Shown here one piece after another: positions 9,292-19,904 of a stretch of DNA of 64,000 nucleotides (positions are counted from its first letter, which is position 1; each line of letters starts with the position of its first letter). This DNA is from Bifiguratus adelaidae. Taxonomy: Eukaryota; Mucoromycota; Endogonomycetes; Endogonales. The notes under the pieces are model-generated. The model saw only the letters and a program-made list of their open reading frames with translations, was not told the DNA's origin and did not search any database. Made by a program: the position numbers and the translations under genes. The stretch spans positions 124,001 through 188,000 of the forward strand of contig MVBO01000010.1 of assembly GCA_002261195.1 (NCBI GenBank), in the 5' to 3' direction.

Positions 9292-11288
9292 CTAGTCCCA
9301 CAATTTGATCAAACCATCCCAACTACACGTTGCGACTTTAGACGTTTCATGAGGATGCCACTCTGTGTTCATGACGACACGGTCGTGGGCTTTGAATTTT
9401 CTGTGAAAAGCATATTCATATGAGCTCATAGTGCCAGATGAAAATGTCGACATCTACTTACGTGAATCGGCGACCAGTCTTCCAGTCCCAAAAGACAACG
9501 CTACCCTCAGCGTCACCACATGAGATGAAACGACCATCCGGACTGAAGCCAGGCTGACAAGCGTAGCCTGCGATGTGAAATCCAGCGAAACGTTTCTTGC
9601 GGTTCTGCTTGAACCGATCTCCGGTGCCAAACACCAATATCTGGTTATCCAAGCTTGTCGCAGCCAGCCACTTTTTGTTGGGATGCAATGCCACGGCAGG
9701 CATGGAGTGCATGTCAGCTTCGGCGACGTATTTGATGACGACGGGAATATCGTATTCCCATACTCGGATTGTTTTATCGTCTGAAGTTGTGACAAAGCGG
9801 CGGTTCTCGTCAATGAAGGTGATCGTGTTAACTGCTCCGAGATGTTGATCGTATTCTTGTACTACATTTCCACGCTCGATATCAAACTGGAAAAGGTGTT
9901 CAGCCTCACGCACGACGCAAAGGATGTGAACTACGTGGCATACCTGTACAATCTTCTTGCTTGCGCAACCTGTGAGGAATATATTTTGCTTGTCCGCGTC
10001 TGGATTGAACTTCACGCAGTAAGGCCTTGAACCAGGGTTGAACGCCTTGATACATTTGCCTATCCCAAAGGTTAGGAAACACTGATTCAGATCACCTCGG
10101 GGTCAATGCTCTAGCTTACCTGTCTCGGTGTCCCACAATTTGACGGTCTTGTCATAACTCGCGCTCAAAAACCGAGTGCCATCATTGTTGAAGCAAATGT
10201 CTCTTACACCTTGGTTATGACCAGAAAAGCTTCGTAATAGTTGTCGATCATGATAAACATCCCAAAGCTGGAGCGTAAGAAGTCCAGATTAGCGACATAC
10301 TCTCAACGGGCACGAGCACTCACCATAACTTCACCATCCATACCAGCACTGAGCAGTAGGTGTGCGCTCTTGGGAAAGAACTTGATGGCGTTGACGCCTT
10401 TTGTATGGCCTTCCCATGTATGTATACATTTCTTGGGGATAAAACATTCTTGGTCTCCTGCATCACCGAGAAGATTGACATCCAAATCTTGCGGGACATG
10501 CATGTAGGTGCGTCCTTGGTAATCATACATTTGATCTCCGTGGAAGATAGACTTTTCTTTGCCGAATTCGACACCGTCAAAGTCCTTGCTCTTGACGACT
10601 TCTTCGCTTTTTTGTCCAGGAGCATTGATGACTTCCTCTTCTTCCTCGGTTGGGCCTACCGGTATACCCTTGGTCTCCGTCTCGAAGCCAGCCCAGGGAC
10701 CAAGATACGCGTCATCACCCTCAAGCTTGTTAGGATCTCCCTTCTTCTTTCGCTTCAATTGCATGTGCTTTGGCTGCATTGCTTTCGGTATTTTGTCATA
10801 TACTGTCGCACCATTCATGGCGTAGGCCCGATTCATGTCACCAATGTATCCGCTACCTTGGACGCCGTTACCTTGACCGATTAAAGAAGGATCTCGCGCG
10901 TATCCAAAGGACGCAAAGGTCCGTTGCTGCGTTCGAAAGTCGGATTCCGTGTACACCTGCTCTTCTACGTGTCCGTTCAAGACGTTCTTTTGGATAGCGC
11001 TTTTAGGTTGGAAGGGATTATCGGGACCGATGAGTGCTTGACTGAGATCGTTAAACGGAATGTTGACTGGCATGATAGCCGTTGAGGGCATGGTGTATAA
11101 CCGATCAGTAAGAACCTGATCCTATGTTATGATTAGCATCTTGTCACGGAGACACGAGCACGGAAAGGATCGGTTACCTCTAGACCAGCTGTTGGAGCTG
11201 CATTGACCGTCTTCTTTGTTGATCCTATCGTTACTGTGTGACCATTGGGTTCGTCATCCGACGATCCATAGCCGGCTATAGAGTCCAT
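9292..11288 (-). CDS. PRP17: Pre-mRNA-processing factor 17 (WD40 protein, second splicing step)
   Basis: Spliceosomal WD40 protein (CDC40/Prp17) needed for the second transesterification step. Six exons on the minus strand: 11288..11178, 11121..10324, 10267..10120, 10059..9944, 9886..9462, 9400..9292 (568 residues). N-terminus [13 protein letters not shown]; the conserved Prp17 block [13 protein letters not shown] followed by [19 protein letters not shown] opens the WD repeats. Repeats continue with [52 protein letters not shown] and end [11 protein letters not shown]. The intron after KKIVQ is only 57 nt; leaving it in keeps the frame open but adds residues absent from the family. Its start lies 224 nt from the stop of FIP1 on the same strand. 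Confidence 0.93.
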
Positions 11289-11512
11289 GACGGTTCGAGT
11301 ACAGGCAAGTCGGTAATGTGTACTGAACGCGGGGTGAGTGGAAGAGATCGTTCAACGCCAACTCGTGGCGCTTGAGGATTATAGACTTTAATTTAATTCA
11401 TTCTCATCCAAACCGGAAGACCTCAAGAAATGTTCACATTACAGGGACACACAAGACGCTTTCTCCTGTCATTTACGTATATTACAAGATCTTTTTGGTT
11501 CATCTACATTGG

Positions 11513-13178
11513 CTATCGTCCAGGACTAGGGCTAGGACGCATCGGTTGGCCACTTGGGCTCATAGTCCTTCCCATTGGGTTTCCTGGTCCCATATTTGGT
11601 CGCACATTGGGATTTGGTCCATTAGGACCGTTGGGTCCCATCATGGGTCTATTGCCTCCTGGTCCCATCATACCAGGTCCCCGCATCATGTTGGGATTTG
11701 GTCCTCGGTTACCCATGGGTCCGTTAGGGCCCATCTCCATACCTCCATTCGGTCCCATCATGTTCATTGGTCGATTCATTGGATATCTTGGTCCGTTGGG
11801 TCTACAAAACGCGCGTTCCGTTGAATACTTTATCGTCGAATGCCTTTCCCCCATTTGCATACCCTGGTTCTCCTTGCATAGGTCCACCTCTACCCATTGG
11901 TCCCTGGCCTTGCACATGTGGTCCGCCTGGTGGTCTAGGTCCTCGTTGTGGTCCTGGTCCTCCACCCATAGGTCCCATGGGACCTGGGCCACCCATTGGT
12001 CCCATTGGCCCCCTCGGTCCCATTGGTCCCATCATTGGATTCATTAGCCCCATTGGACCCATAGGTCCCATAGGTCCCATCGGCCCCATCGGTCCCATGG
12101 GTCGACCTGGCATACCCCCTTGCATTTCCATTGGCATATTCATATTCGGTCCTGGTCCATTCATCATTCCTGGTCCATTCGGTCGGATGCCTCCCTCCCG
12201 TAAGGCTCGCTGTTTTGCGGCATACTTTCTCCATGCCATCTCGTCGAAGCCATAGTTGAAATAATCGGTCAAGTCGGCACCTAGGCGTCGACGTCAGAGA
12301 ACACGTCCGCTGCTGCACGAGGAGCCTACCTGGTTTTCGCCATGGCTTATCTTCTATAGCATCCAGCTCTGCATTGAATATGCTCTCTCCATTAAAGTCA
12401 CCAGCAGTGTTAAGATCCACAGTCGTTTTGCTTTCTGTCATTGTAACTGATCCATCCTGCTTTGTTCCGTTGGCTTGTACTTTATTAGCCGCTTGTCCTG
12501 GCTTGACGTTGACGAGCGTGCTTCTGCTCATGTTATCGTTCGTCATTTCTGACACGCGGCAGTCGAATAAATCCCATGCCTACCTCTCTGAAGGCGCCGT
12601 TGCGTCGGTGTTTAATATAATTTCGATATCCTAAGTCCCAAAGACCATCAGTTTCTCATTGTCTAGTCGTGCCCTGCCCATCACCCACATCATCGCTCTC
12701 CTCGTCGGATCCTTCCTCTTGATCCTCGTCCATGGCATATCCCTTCTCGTCATCTTCACCCGTCTCCTCTGGTGCGTCTGTCTCCATGTCATGAACACTG
12801 AACAGTGATGATTAGAGACTGAAAAGCAGCAATTCGAGTTTTCCTTACTATGCTAGACTAGGACTAGGACATACACGTTAGCAATCCGACAGAGAGCACA
12901 GCTTGACGCATGACTTACTCGCTCGTGTCATGTTGACTCGTGGAACCTATCAGCAAGCATAATGGACGCAAGCGTCAGTCCTCAATGCCCATTCGCAAAC
13001 TGACCACACGCGACATCGTCATTCTTACCTTGCTTTTGATCTGCAGACATATTGGTCAATCCTGCGCCTATAGGCACTCATTCGTGATCACTCACTTACC
13101 AGCTGTAGATACGTTGGTCTCTTGCACTGCACTATCTCCATAGAGAAATGCATCGTCCTCGTCCTCCAACGTGGCCAT
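11513..13178 (-). CDS. FIP1: Fip1, poly(A) polymerase tether of the cleavage and polyadenylation factor, with Met-Gly-Pro repeat tail
   Basis: Fip1 bridges poly(A) polymerase and CPF in mRNA 3'-end formation. Eight exons: 13178..13100, 13067..13029, 12946..12919, 12797..12689, 12630..12584, 12523..12330, 12280..11863, 11801..11513 (400 residues). N-terminus [17 protein letters not shown], then an acidic stretch, [13 protein letters not shown], and the diagnostic Fip1 motif [20 protein letters not shown]. The C-terminal ~200 residues are repeats of MGP, GPN and PMG. The last intron (61 nt) changes frame and joins two MGP-rich parts. The acceptor of exon 6 is chosen by phase (a CAG in GAGCAG); neighbouring AGs are possible. 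The gene is tandem with PRP17. Confidence 0.88.
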
Positions 13179-13361
13179 GAGGCAAGAGTGTAAAATTGCT
13201 TGGATTTTCCGAAGACTCTGAAATACGTGAGTGCAATGAAGCGAGCATTGAAAAGAGAAGGAATACTTTTTGAGTTGCATTGCAGAGTAAATATCACCCG
13301 AATGATGCAAGTAGCAAGGGTGCGCGGTCTATTATATAGATATGGGTACAAGATTTACACA

Positions 13362-13802
13362 TTATTCTTTCACCAGGTTCACCACAACTCGGATTTGATG
13401 AGGATGCGAAGCGTGAAAGTGGGCATTGACCCACTTGTAAACATAGACATCGTCAATGTAGACGAGCAATCGCTCAGAACAGCCTTCCATGGGACATAAC
13501 TTGTAGCGATAGCGGGATGTAGAGAGGGTAGGAGGGGTCGAGGTCGTGGGAGTGCAAGGTGTGGAGAGCGAGACATCATAATCGGGGATTGGTGAAGAAA
13601 AAGAGAGTCTGGGTATACTAGAGCATGATTGTGGTCGTAAGAGGGGTTTAGGACGATCGAGATTCGGTAAGTAGGATCCGGGCTTGGGTCGAAACAGGTA
13701 CCCAATGGAATGCCACAAATCTTGGAGCATCGAGAAGCCCGGTGCCTGCTTGATTTCTGTTTGGTAACTCGAGGAAGGAGAGACGGATACAAGGTAAGCC
13801 AT
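13362..13802 (-). CDS. Small unknown protein with Cys/His-rich C-terminus
   Basis: Not recognised. A single exon of 146 residues from the ATG at 13802 (MAYLVSVSPSSSYQTEIK). The middle is Ser/Pro/Thr-rich (TPTTSTPPTLSTS) and low complexity. The C-terminus has KLCPMEGCSERL followed by HFHASHPHQ; the C-x4-C...H-x-H-x3-H spacing could bind a metal, but it does not match a classical zinc finger. A palindromic TATA element, GGTTATATAACC near 13869-13880, lies about 70 nt upstream and supports transcription in this direction. It could still be a chance open frame. Confidence 0.5.
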   Translation of the reverse strand: MAYLVSVSPSSSYQTEIKQAPGFSMLQDLWHSIGYLFRPKPGSYLPNLDRPKPLLRPQSCSSIPRLSFSSPIPDYDVSLSTPCTPTTSTPPTLSTSRYRYKLCPMEGCSERLLVYIDDVYVYKWVNAHFHASHPHQIRVVVNLVKE

Positions 13803-15239
13803 GTCTAACACCTCTACATTTCAGATGAATAAAGAACAACTCCCTAGAGCGCAGATCCTGACAACGACGGTTATATAACCCCGTTACTGCCCTGCCCACT
13901 GTTCTTTTTTCGGCTTTTCGCTAGTCAAAAACAATTGCGTCTTCGGTGTATATCTTGTATCGCAAAAATACCGAAAATAAGTCTTCGATCCAACAAGTTG
14001 TACCCCGGCCAGAGGTTCGGGTCACCGGATGATGCATCCAAGAATCAGGGCGCGCAGGCAATCCTGGATGAAATTCTCAGAAACTTGTTTAGCGGACCAC
14101 ACTCTCGGTTTAGCTTCTGCATGCCGTGCAACGTTGGCCTGAATGATCCTTCTATGCCTTGCCCCGCGCGTGGGAATACCAACCGGACTGTAACACGAGA
14201 TATGCACTGAGCACTGGAACGCCTTCAAGTCCAAATGACAGTTTCCAACTGCTGCATGCTCATCATGGGTCCCTACGTCGTTTTGGCATCACTGCGCAAT
14301 ATCTCATTTACCCTGATAGTCGCCGTCAAATAAAGGCACCAGCTGACCCACATGTTATGGTCACCAAGGGAACACAATGTGGACACATGAGCACGCCGGA
14401 TCCGGCGGAACTAAAATCGGGATAGCGAATAACGAAGCGGACCGGTTCCTGGGCGCCTTTTATGGCAAAGGACAAGGTTCTTTGGCGCCTGTGTTACGGT
14501 GACAAGATGCATTCTGATGATCGAAAGCAGGGTATGACAAGGTCCCCTGTCATGGCCGCCATCGGTACAAGACAACGACGGCTACTTAGGGCCGAAAGAG
14601 GTGTTTACGCAAAATGCTGAATTAAGTTTTGAGCCAGGGTTTATTTTAAGCGTCCAAAGGATAATGCCAATGTGCCCATGTGCTCATTCATTGAATGCTT
14701 ACGTTGACTTACGTATGAAACAATGATCACCGAAATGACGTACAAGAAGATGAGACTAAAACATGGGTTTGTGTGCGCGATGGGCACGGCAAATATGATG
14801 CGACATAAAGTTTGTACTCCATTTCTCGATGGCCATGAGCATCGAAATGTATGGCACCGGGCATCGGTGATGCAAGCCATAGGGCTGAGCTAAGGCGGTC
14901 CAAAATAGACGTAATGTTTGCCACATTCCAGACAAGGTCCCTCACGATAGCGCCAAGGCTTATACAAAGTGCTGCGCAACCGGCATTGAAGTTGCCATCA
15001 ACGGGACGGACACGTTATTCAGGCCACTGTGCCGCGCAGGATCGGCCGCTCAATAGGTTTACCCCGTTTGGCTGCGCAACCTCCTATTCCGGCGCTCGGG
15101 TGTAAAACGCAAAGTATTCCGACCTGTCGTCATGAATCTAGGGATAAAGCGATAGATGATGTAAGTGCGGATGGTGTCGCTTTAACATGTTAGAAACACA
15201 ATGGAAGGCTATGTACAGTGGAGGTCAAAGCTTTGCATC
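13803..15239. other. 1.4 kb region without a supported gene
   Basis: Only scattered short open frames with no protein features. The TATA element of the 13362-13802 gene lies at its left edge. I found no tRNA fold, repeat or transposon end. It may hold promoter DNA, a non-coding RNA or relics too decayed to read. Confidence 0.4.
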
Positions 15240-17696
15240 CTATGTTGACGTCGTCTTCTTTGTTCGTTTCTTGGGCTCCGTAGCTCCATTGTCTGCTTCA
15301 GATGGCTTTTTCTTCTTCCTCTTCTTCTTATCCTTCTTTGGGGCTTTGGGGCTATCATGGCTAAGGCCCTGAGGTTCAGACGGCGTTCCAGCTGTTGTCA
15401 ATCCCCATGGATTAAGATAGGGCGACTCAATCTTTCGCTCATTTCCTTCGCCCAATTCCTCATATCCCAGGTCGGCACCATTAAGTTGTACATCCGTTGG
15501 GGCCTCATTCATGGCCAAGCTGTGCGTAGACTGCACCAGGTCATCGTATCCATGTCGATGTGCGTCATCGCCTTTGTGATGGTGTTTTGGGTAAGCAGGA
15601 TCGACTTCGTCTCCAGACTCCATATCTAGACCGCTTGTTCTTGCAGCCTGACCATCTTCGTCACTGTCCCAGAAGCCTGACGCAGGCTTGTCGCGTGCGG
15701 AAGCATACGGTGTCGATGCCCAAGCGAAGGTAGACGAATATGGAGAGGGAAGTGCGGCCTGGAAGCCAGAGGAAGCATTGACGGTTGTGGTGAGCGAGGG
15801 TCGTTGGAAGGAAGAGCTTCTTTCAATGTCAGATCGCCAAACGTCCTGATACCCAATGGAAGTGGAGCGAAATCGTTCACCTGACCCTGACGGGAGTGCA
15901 GCGGTCGTTACCGGATCGGATACTTTGCCATCATGTGGATCGTCATGAAGCTGTTTGCTGCAAAATGTCCCCGGACTCCAGATATTGGATGACGACTCTA
16001 CGTCTTCATCAGCTGTCACCATGGGATTGGCAAACGTTGGTTCGTTCTCTGAATCCATTCGTGCATATTGCACGGGAATGGTGGGATTATCTGTAGTGGC
16101 GTCCATGGAAAAGAAGTCTTCACCGATTCCTTCACCGGCGACGAACTCATCGAGGGGTATCTTGGACGTGTCTTCGAGGGTTTGAGGAGTTTGAGATGGT
16201 TTAGAGGGCGGGGACGGAGCTGATTCCCGGTTGAAGTGTTTTGTGTGAGCATGTGGATCTGAGAGAGCCATGTTCTCGGATGAAACATCAAACATGTCGC
16301 TTTGAGGTGGTTCTGCAATTGAAGTTTTAGTATATTCGTACGTCAAGGACACAGTACATGAGACCTACCGCCACCCCAGAAAGCAACGTCATCGTCGGTA
16401 TTAGGAGCAAACGCTGCGAGGCTTTCCTGCTTGACCATAGCTTCGTGATGGTCCTCGGTGGGTATAATAGAAGTGTCTTCTTCCTCTTCAGGAACCTCTT
16501 CAGCGGACTCCAATTCCATTGCCAGAGCATGTTCTTCCATGTATCGTTGACCCAACTGCTGTTGCAATGAAGCAATCTTCAAGAAGAGCAATGAGCACTA
16601 TATTCGCAAACCATCATCTCGACCACGCACCTGTAACTCGAGAAAGGGCAAACTGAGCCAACGATGCACGAACTGCAGACCATAGCCGGACAACATGCTG
16701 CAAGACACCAATCGTACTTCGGCTGTGGGGTATGTTTTGAGTGCTTGAGATGGACCTTGCATGTATGATCGAGGCTGATCAATGCTCTCTTTCAGTACCT
16801 CTAGGCGTCGGGAAGAGTGATGGTGTAGGCGCTGGAAAATCTTGGACGGTATCTTTGGTGAACGGCTGCAACAGTGACAGTGTCAGTGATCTGCTTGAAT
16901 CGACACGACGTTTTAAATCCTCACCTCCTGTCCCGAAAGTTGGCCTTGTTTCACCGCACCATTGTCACACGTCAGCCAAAAAGATCTCGGTAGGATTCCC
17001 AAAACTCACCAATACAAGAACAGACACTGTTTCTGGAACGCTTTCGAGTTCTCGGTCAATGTACTCCCAGGTCCAGGCCTTTTCCAAGTCAAACAGAAAG
17101 ATGACGCCGTGAGTATTTCGGTAGACATCAACGGTGGATGCATCGAGTGGTACGTGCTGAGAGGAGGGAGTGGACGGATCGATGGTTTGGGTAGGTGTGT
17201 GCGGTTTCGTGGCAGGCGATGAGGTTTGGGTTGGTCGGGTGGTGTGCTCAAGCTTGATGCCGCCAGACGCTGCCCGCGGTTGCGAACAATTCAAGGCTTT
17301 ATCGACAATATCCCAGATCTCAAGCTTGATAATATCATTGGAACCTGGGCACAATGGCGATGTATCCTCAGAGCCCATCCATGCAGACATTCTCATTAAC
17401 TCACCTCGATGTGACCATGGGATATTGGCTACTTGGATCTCTGGCGTGGAGACATACTCCACTTCAAAAGACTGTCCCTGTAATCGCCGAACTATTTTAT
17501 CCCTTGTCAGTTCTGTCCTCTTGTCGGCCTGCAGTTGAACCTTACATAAAGATGACTTGCCCACGTTGACATCTCCACGTAGAATGATTTTCACTATGTA
17601 CGCATGTCCATCTGTCAGCATGCGCAGCATGGCTTATAAGCAACACTCACTATTGTACTGTACCCCCCTCTTGAACGATGTCGACATTGGACGCAT
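15240..17696 (-). CDS. RABL6-like GTPase (RBEL1/Parf family)
   Basis: Ras-superfamily GTPase of the RABL6 type; the animal members act in cell proliferation, the fungal role is unknown. Eight exons: 17696..17651, 17593..17546, 17491..17405, 17344..17010, 16944..16925, 16865..16631, 16576..16369, 16312..15240 (683 residues). The diagnostic start is FKRGVQYNMKIILRGD with P-loop GDVNVGKSS, followed by RRLQGQSFEVEYVSTPEIQV and KLEIWDIVDK (switch regions). GYGLQFVHRWLSLPFLELQ and a short coiled segment (IASLQQQLGQRY) match the region after the G domain in RABL6. The long C-terminal half is acidic and Ser-rich and ends in a Lys-rich tail (KKDKKKRKKKKP), as in animal RABL6. Exon 5 is just 20 nt. It is divergent from the siroheme gene. 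Confidence 0.85.
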
Positions 17697-18101
17697 CCCC
17701 TCCGAAGGCGGATTCCCCTTAGGTCCCTCCTACTCGCCCATCAGCTCACCTATGCTACCTTCCGACCGCATATACCACCTCACCTTTCTCCCAAACCACC
17801 CAAACATCGAAAAGGACCAGAAATCCCATAAATCCAACGAAATGCTCTTAAAGGGTGCGTTCTATATACTATACCATCGATGCAATACAACTATCAAGGG
17901 CTTGGAGTGATCAATATAGCCTTGTTCTTAAACTATTCATTGCGATAACAACGCAGCTCTCTAGCAGATCATCGTGGTGGATCATAACACTGCCGTGTTT
18001 TGAAGCAGAGCTGACAATTGATTGGCAGTGGATGGCGCCATTTTAAGATAAATGCGGTATCTCTCTGCTTATATGCGCATCTCTTTTTCGTTTTCTTTGC
18101 G
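17697..18101. promoter_or_regulatory. Divergent promoter region between the RABL6-like and siroheme synthase genes
   Basis: About 400 nt with a CCAAT-type box (TTGATTGGC) near 18018-18027. No other coding feature is supported. Confidence 0.45.
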
Positions 18102-19745
18102 ATGGACGTTCCTCGGGCACAGGGAGGAGCGTCGCTGTTGATCTCTTGGCGATGTGAGCAGAAAAGGGTCCTGGTGGTCGGTACTGGCCATGTGGCGGCA
18201 AGTCGGGTGTTGACCGCCCTTGAGGCCGATGCACTCGTTACTTTATATGGTCCTCGTCAATATCTCTGTCACGAGTTGACGGTGAGGGTAGAGCGTGGGG
18301 AGGTGGAGTATATGGATACGTGGTATGATGACTCTCGGCTTGCGTCGTTCGACTTGGTCTTTTCGTGTCATCACGACGAGTCGCTGTCGGAGACGATTGC
18401 GGCGGACTGTCGTCGGTTGCGTGTTCCTATCAATACTGCAGACCGGCCGACGTTGTGCGACTTTTACATGACGTCCACATATCGGGATCAATCATTGCAG
18501 GTGGCCGTGAGCACCATTTGCGAAGCATCGAAACTTGCGAATCGTGTCAAGCGACATATTGCAACTTCTTTGCCTGCTAACCTCGGCGAGGCGATTGGAC
18601 GTGTGGGATCTTTACGAAGACGGCTAAGGCAGGAGGATTCGGGTGACGAAGCGGTGGCTCGGCGTATGAAGTGGCTTGCACAGATTTGCGAATACTGGAG
18701 TCTTGATCAGCTGGCCAAATTGGACGATATAGCTATCGAACAGCTATTGAAAGGATACCGCGAAGATGATGAAGGTTACCATAGTATGCAATCATTCCTG
18801 GAACCACTACCACCCAGCGAACTTGTCTCGACATTGGCCTCATCGGCCATCATTCCATCATCTCACACGCCGCCTACTTCAATCTCTCCTCAACCGGGCA
18901 AAATTATATTATGTGGGTCCGGACCCGGAGACCCGTCATACCTCACCATGGCCGCATATGATGCCATAACCAAGGAAGCCGATCTGGTATTGGCCGACAA
19001 GATTGTTCCGCAAGAGATTTTACAATTGGTGAAATGCGAGTTGCGGATTGCACGCAAATTCCCTGGCAACACCGAACGCGCACAGAACGAGTTCAACCGT
19101 ATGGCTCTTGAAGCCGCCAATCAGGGCAAGACGGTATTGCGATTGAAGCAAGGAGATCCTTATTTGTTTGGTCGCGGTGCGGAGGAGGTTTTATTCTTTC
19201 GACAGCATGGCTACGAGCCCATAGTCCTCGCAGGTTTGACTTCAGCCATGGCGGCTCCCCTCTTGGCCGGTATCAGCGTGACGCATCGCAATACTGCGTC
19301 CCAATGTCTCATCACTACCGCAACCGGCAAGCAAGGTTCTCGCATTGCTCTTCCGCAATACAGCAGCACTCGCACCGACATCTTCCTCATGTCCATACAC
19401 CGCTTGAACGACCTAGTTCAAGAGCTCACGGAGCAACATTCTTACCCCCCTGACATACCCACAGCCATTATTGAACGTGCCGGATGCGTTGACCAACGGT
19501 GCATATGGGCGCCGCTGAATGGCATTGTGCAAGAATTGGAGCGATGTGGTGGATCACTGCCTCCAGGTCTGTTGGTTGTTGGATGGAGTGTCGGTGTATT
19601 ACGACCTGTTGACCTCCCGGTATCTGGTGTCGGCGCAACCATGGGCGCGGTCAACCCGTCACGTCGCGAGAACATCTCTAACACGCTACCCAAGGCGGTG
19701 CCAGATCAACTGTTAGGCCTACATGATCCCCATGGCCTTTGGTGA
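18102..19745 (+). CDS. MET1: Siroheme biosynthesis fusion: Met8-like dehydrogenase/ferrochelatase domain plus uroporphyrinogen-III methyltransferase
   Basis: Makes siroheme, the cofactor of sulfite and nitrite reductases. Single exon, 547 residues; the start at 18102 (MDVPRAQGGASLLISW) is the first Met before the Rossmann strand, and the earlier in-frame ATG adds unsupported sequence. The N-terminal part (residues ~1-235) is Met8-like: VLVVGTGHVAASRVL binds NAD, and NTADRPTLCDFYM is the conserved segment following it. The C-terminal part (~265-530) is the SAM-dependent methyltransferase: GKIILCGSGPGDPSYLT, LADKIV, RLKQGDPYLFGRG and the PLLAGISVTHR segment. The order resembles bacterial CysG and yeast Met1. 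All conserved methyltransferase motifs are present; whether the N-terminal domain is still active cannot be told from sequence. Confidence 0.9.
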   Translation: MDVPRAQGGASLLISWRCEQKRVLVVGTGHVAASRVLTALEADALVTLYGPRQYLCHELTVRVERGEVEYMDTWYDDSRLASFDLVFSCHHDESLSETIAADCRRLRVPINTADRPTLCDFYMTSTYRDQSLQVAVSTICEASKLANRVKRHIATSLPANLGEAIGRVGSLRRRLRQEDSGDEAVARRMKWLAQICEYWSLDQLAKLDDIAIEQLLKGYREDDEGYHSMQSFLEPLPPSELVSTLASSAIIPSSHTPPTSISPQPGKIILCGSGPGDPSYLTMAAYDAITKEADLVLADKIVPQEILQLVKCELRIARKFPGNTERAQNEFNRMALEAANQGKTVLRLKQGDPYLFGRGAEEVLFFRQHGYEPIVLAGLTSAMAAPLLAGISVTHRNTASQCLITTATGKQGSRIALPQYSSTRTDIFLMSIHRLNDLVQELTEQHSYPPDIPTAIIERAGCVDQRCIWAPLNGIVQELERCGGSLPPGLLVVGWSVGVLRPVDLPVSGVGATMGAVNPSRRENISNTLPKAVPDQLLGLHDPHGLW

Positions 19746-19904
19746 TCTACAGTGTAACTTACGAGTCAATTTGTACAATTTGTATATTAACGCGCGCAAG
19801 CACCTTCTTGTAGCCACCTTAGACGACAAATGTAGTAAATAACACTATATGCATTACGATTTCAACATATCCACAATACGAATAGAATGGTAGTCCATAC
19901 ACCA

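Noticed and set aside
10360-10884. 174-codon plus-strand frame
   Set aside because: Antisense shadow of PRP17.
11430-12255. Long plus-strand open frames encoding GP-rich collagen-like sequence
   Set aside because: They are the complement of the MGP repeats of FIP1; the FIP1 motif and splice phases support the minus strand.
14012-14024. GGTTCGGGTCACC resembling a tRNA B box
   Set aside because: No matching A box, acceptor stem or cloverleaf around it.
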